Part shown: positions 63,601-64,000 of the stretch, piece after piece
Layout of the letters: the number at the start of each line of letters is the position of its first letter
Numbering within the stretch: position 1 is the stretch's first letter
Origin: Prosthecobacter sp.
GTDB taxonomy: Bacteria; Verrucomicrobiota; Verrucomicrobiia; Verrucomicrobiales; Verrucomicrobiaceae
Assembly (NCBI RefSeq): GCF_034366625.1
Contig: NZ_JAXMIH010000022.1
Span: 1-64,000 of the forward strand
Reading direction: 5' to 3'
Length of the DNA stretch: 64,000 nt
The notes under the pieces: generated by a model
Databases searched by the model: none
What the model was told of the DNA's origin: nothing
Seen by the model: only the letters and a program-made list of their open reading frames with translations
Program-made: the position numbers and the translations under genes

Positions 63601-64000
63601 TCCGTACGAGACGACGCAACACCACCCTATCTTCCGGTTGGTGTGAAGCTGCCAATCGACAAAGAAGCGGTGGCTCTCGCGGCGGGAGAGGGACGGGGTG
63701 GGGGAGACTTACCTCTTACGTTGGATCTCGATTGGTATGTCGCCAATGAGGCTAGCACCCCGTTTTTCGAACACGTGTGGCAACGGTCCGAGGAAGGTCA
63801 GTCTCGGCGCTATGCGAAGGTGTCCAAGCAGATTCTGGATGCGGTCGCAGACGGATCACTGGAGGTCGAACCTGCGGTCCGCGCGGAGATTGAAGAGGAG
63901 ATAGAGGCAAGGACCCAAAAACATACTTTCTGGAACTCCTTTTTCCATCCTATGACGAAGATCGCAGAGACCTGCGAGGAGAGTGGCGTGGAATCCACTA
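60673..64000 (+). CDS. Avs-like STAND NTPase with N-terminal PD-(D/E)XK-type nuclease (partial, at least 1109 aa)
   Basis: The frame from the ATG at 60673 has no stop up to the window edge. Residues 1-130 look like a Mrr/Cap4-type nuclease: AFEALCCQVFERW with Glu17, DGRGGDGGVEAF with Asp48, and VVGLQAKAW with Gln66-Ala67-Lys68. A helical linker follows. Residues about 340-480 are a P-loop NTPase: LVLGDAGTGKTQTI (Lys358), ILALDGPDES (Asp438) and IVTTRPES (Arg473), the sensor style of STAND proteins. The remaining 600 or more residues are helical (for example LAKLLLNFATVDDVQVVESV), as expected for a sensor. In Avs antiviral proteins this order means target binding, oligomerisation, then DNA cutting. 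Codons are visibly less GC-rich at third positions than in the neighbours. The start overlaps the hsdR remnant by 17 bp; there is no ribosome binding site. The C-terminus is missing. Confidence 0.75.
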   Translation, partial: MWDSFNQRHESRDAAFEALCCQVFERWCRREYGDSIRSFYFVDGRGGDGGVEAFAILNDDSVVGLQAKAWWDGFHDSQKNQIETSLRSAATRHPTLSRYVVCCPLNLLPARGRGSSGTSQLDRWQTFDADAKVAYPNVTLEYRGETGIREWLQQPDSETIGAYWFDGELIPRDHWRQQFDRVKSAWMDLRYVPDLHVSTILDEDLSWFVNSPRAAQDLKVKILRLANSLEQKRERISNLKNLPGDHSPQALSDCATLVEAIDSSLANLQLLKTAVESQGLPSINIDCSIEWQIWETVSRLWKELGGRDRLTFATSPTQSVLEAVKGLEDNLEAVRKLLETQQRLRRMLLVLGDAGTGKTQTITNLCDIASEEGVPVLVLPARAFNPHSSWNEILGQASNRPNWTADQILDALDASSLFAWRESPEPRSAPRRAILALDGPDESPDPEKWNERLKELANLCKCRPLIAAIVTTRPESVSWLSTSDERFSSLHLHAPDLSDHLPEIFQAYTRKYDIKVPSPAGVAWALRTPLAIRVFAEVYQGRTIAPGQDFVTTLAELFKLKLVRLDGELNHRNQSWPKNKELSLGILDALVPVFLTEERCSYAQFAEAVRDCLARLGITIENAAALFEQSATQHGLIELYRAPTGSMKPDRVIVRPGFNALLDYILAKNVATRISKVIKTWRPDFWLLLKIRRHFPKLDRYTLRFAKEKLFPQVIYGRQNSIALVVSLLLKEDLSLMESGLWRPYIDERVMEECHARGINDLRPEKALAHIEWVTHLLGRDMVSCRMLVAELILPSSRIPGATFGAEFLHQEFTRMSMTERDLVWSGPDWLPDNCGGPWEGNGSPIHDAITLRDDDSAVSASILVAWVTSSVIHERQSQAIARLAKWGSSCPAELAKLLLNFATVDDVQVVESVVVAAAGAVLELVEHGTADDLAKAVHAIFFDKRDEKDHPSVVARHAARLVIERAFTIGTELPQSVRDDATPPYLPVGVKLPIDKEAVALAAGEGRGGGDLPLTLDLDWYVANEASTPFFEHVWQRSEEGQSRRYAKVSKQILDAVADGSLEVEPAVRAEIEEEIEARTQKHTFWNSFFHPMTKIAETCEESGVEST

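Overview
The window looks like a chromosomal segment of a Verrucomicrobiota bacterium, probably Verrucomicrobiaceae (Prosthecobacter-like). The evidence is GC-rich coding, weak Shine-Dalgarno use, a PVC-type haem-binding dehydrogenase with a CxxCH site, a DUF1501 protein, a GH75-type chitosanase, very large secreted repeat proteins, and many dispersed palindromes. No 16S gene is present, so this placement is inference.

1-26 kb, surface and signalling: the 5' end of a delta-60 repeat protein; a 6060-residue secreted giant (327-18509) with eight seven-repeat propeller blocks, three LamG domains and an intact trypsin-like protease; a kinase-CHASE2-adenylyl cyclase fusion; and a FecR-TPR-outer-membrane-barrel protein. 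25.8-26.3 kb holds remnants of comM/yifB and of a second gene.

26-51.7 kb, mostly housekeeping: ftsB-like and eno, DUF1501, mutL, an IscA-type protein, an RfaE2-PurN fusion overlapping a UvrD/PcrA helicase, tgt with a C-terminal MnmC-like extension, a nucleotidyltransferase plus small-protein pair, glnS, purC, tRNA-Asn, tRNA-Met, hemB, a GH75-like protein, a LolD-type ATPase, trmL, gtrA, two glycine-zipper lipoproteins, and the menaquinone genes menE, menC and menA.

51.8-57.2 kb: a PVC cytochrome with a 49-bp palindromic element read through in frame, divergent from a protease/jelly-roll/SirB1-like fusion.

57.2-64 kb, accessory region: a dense set of palindromes and tandem repeats; a frameshifted collagen-like gene behind nine 11-bp repeats; a fibronectin type III protein; a 63-bp tandem repeat; a truncated hsdR; and, running off the right edge, a long open frame (60673-64000) with an N-terminal PD-(D/E)XK-type nuclease and a STAND-type P-loop NTPase. 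This Avs-like gene beside a broken restriction gene is the best candidate for an undescribed defence system in the window.
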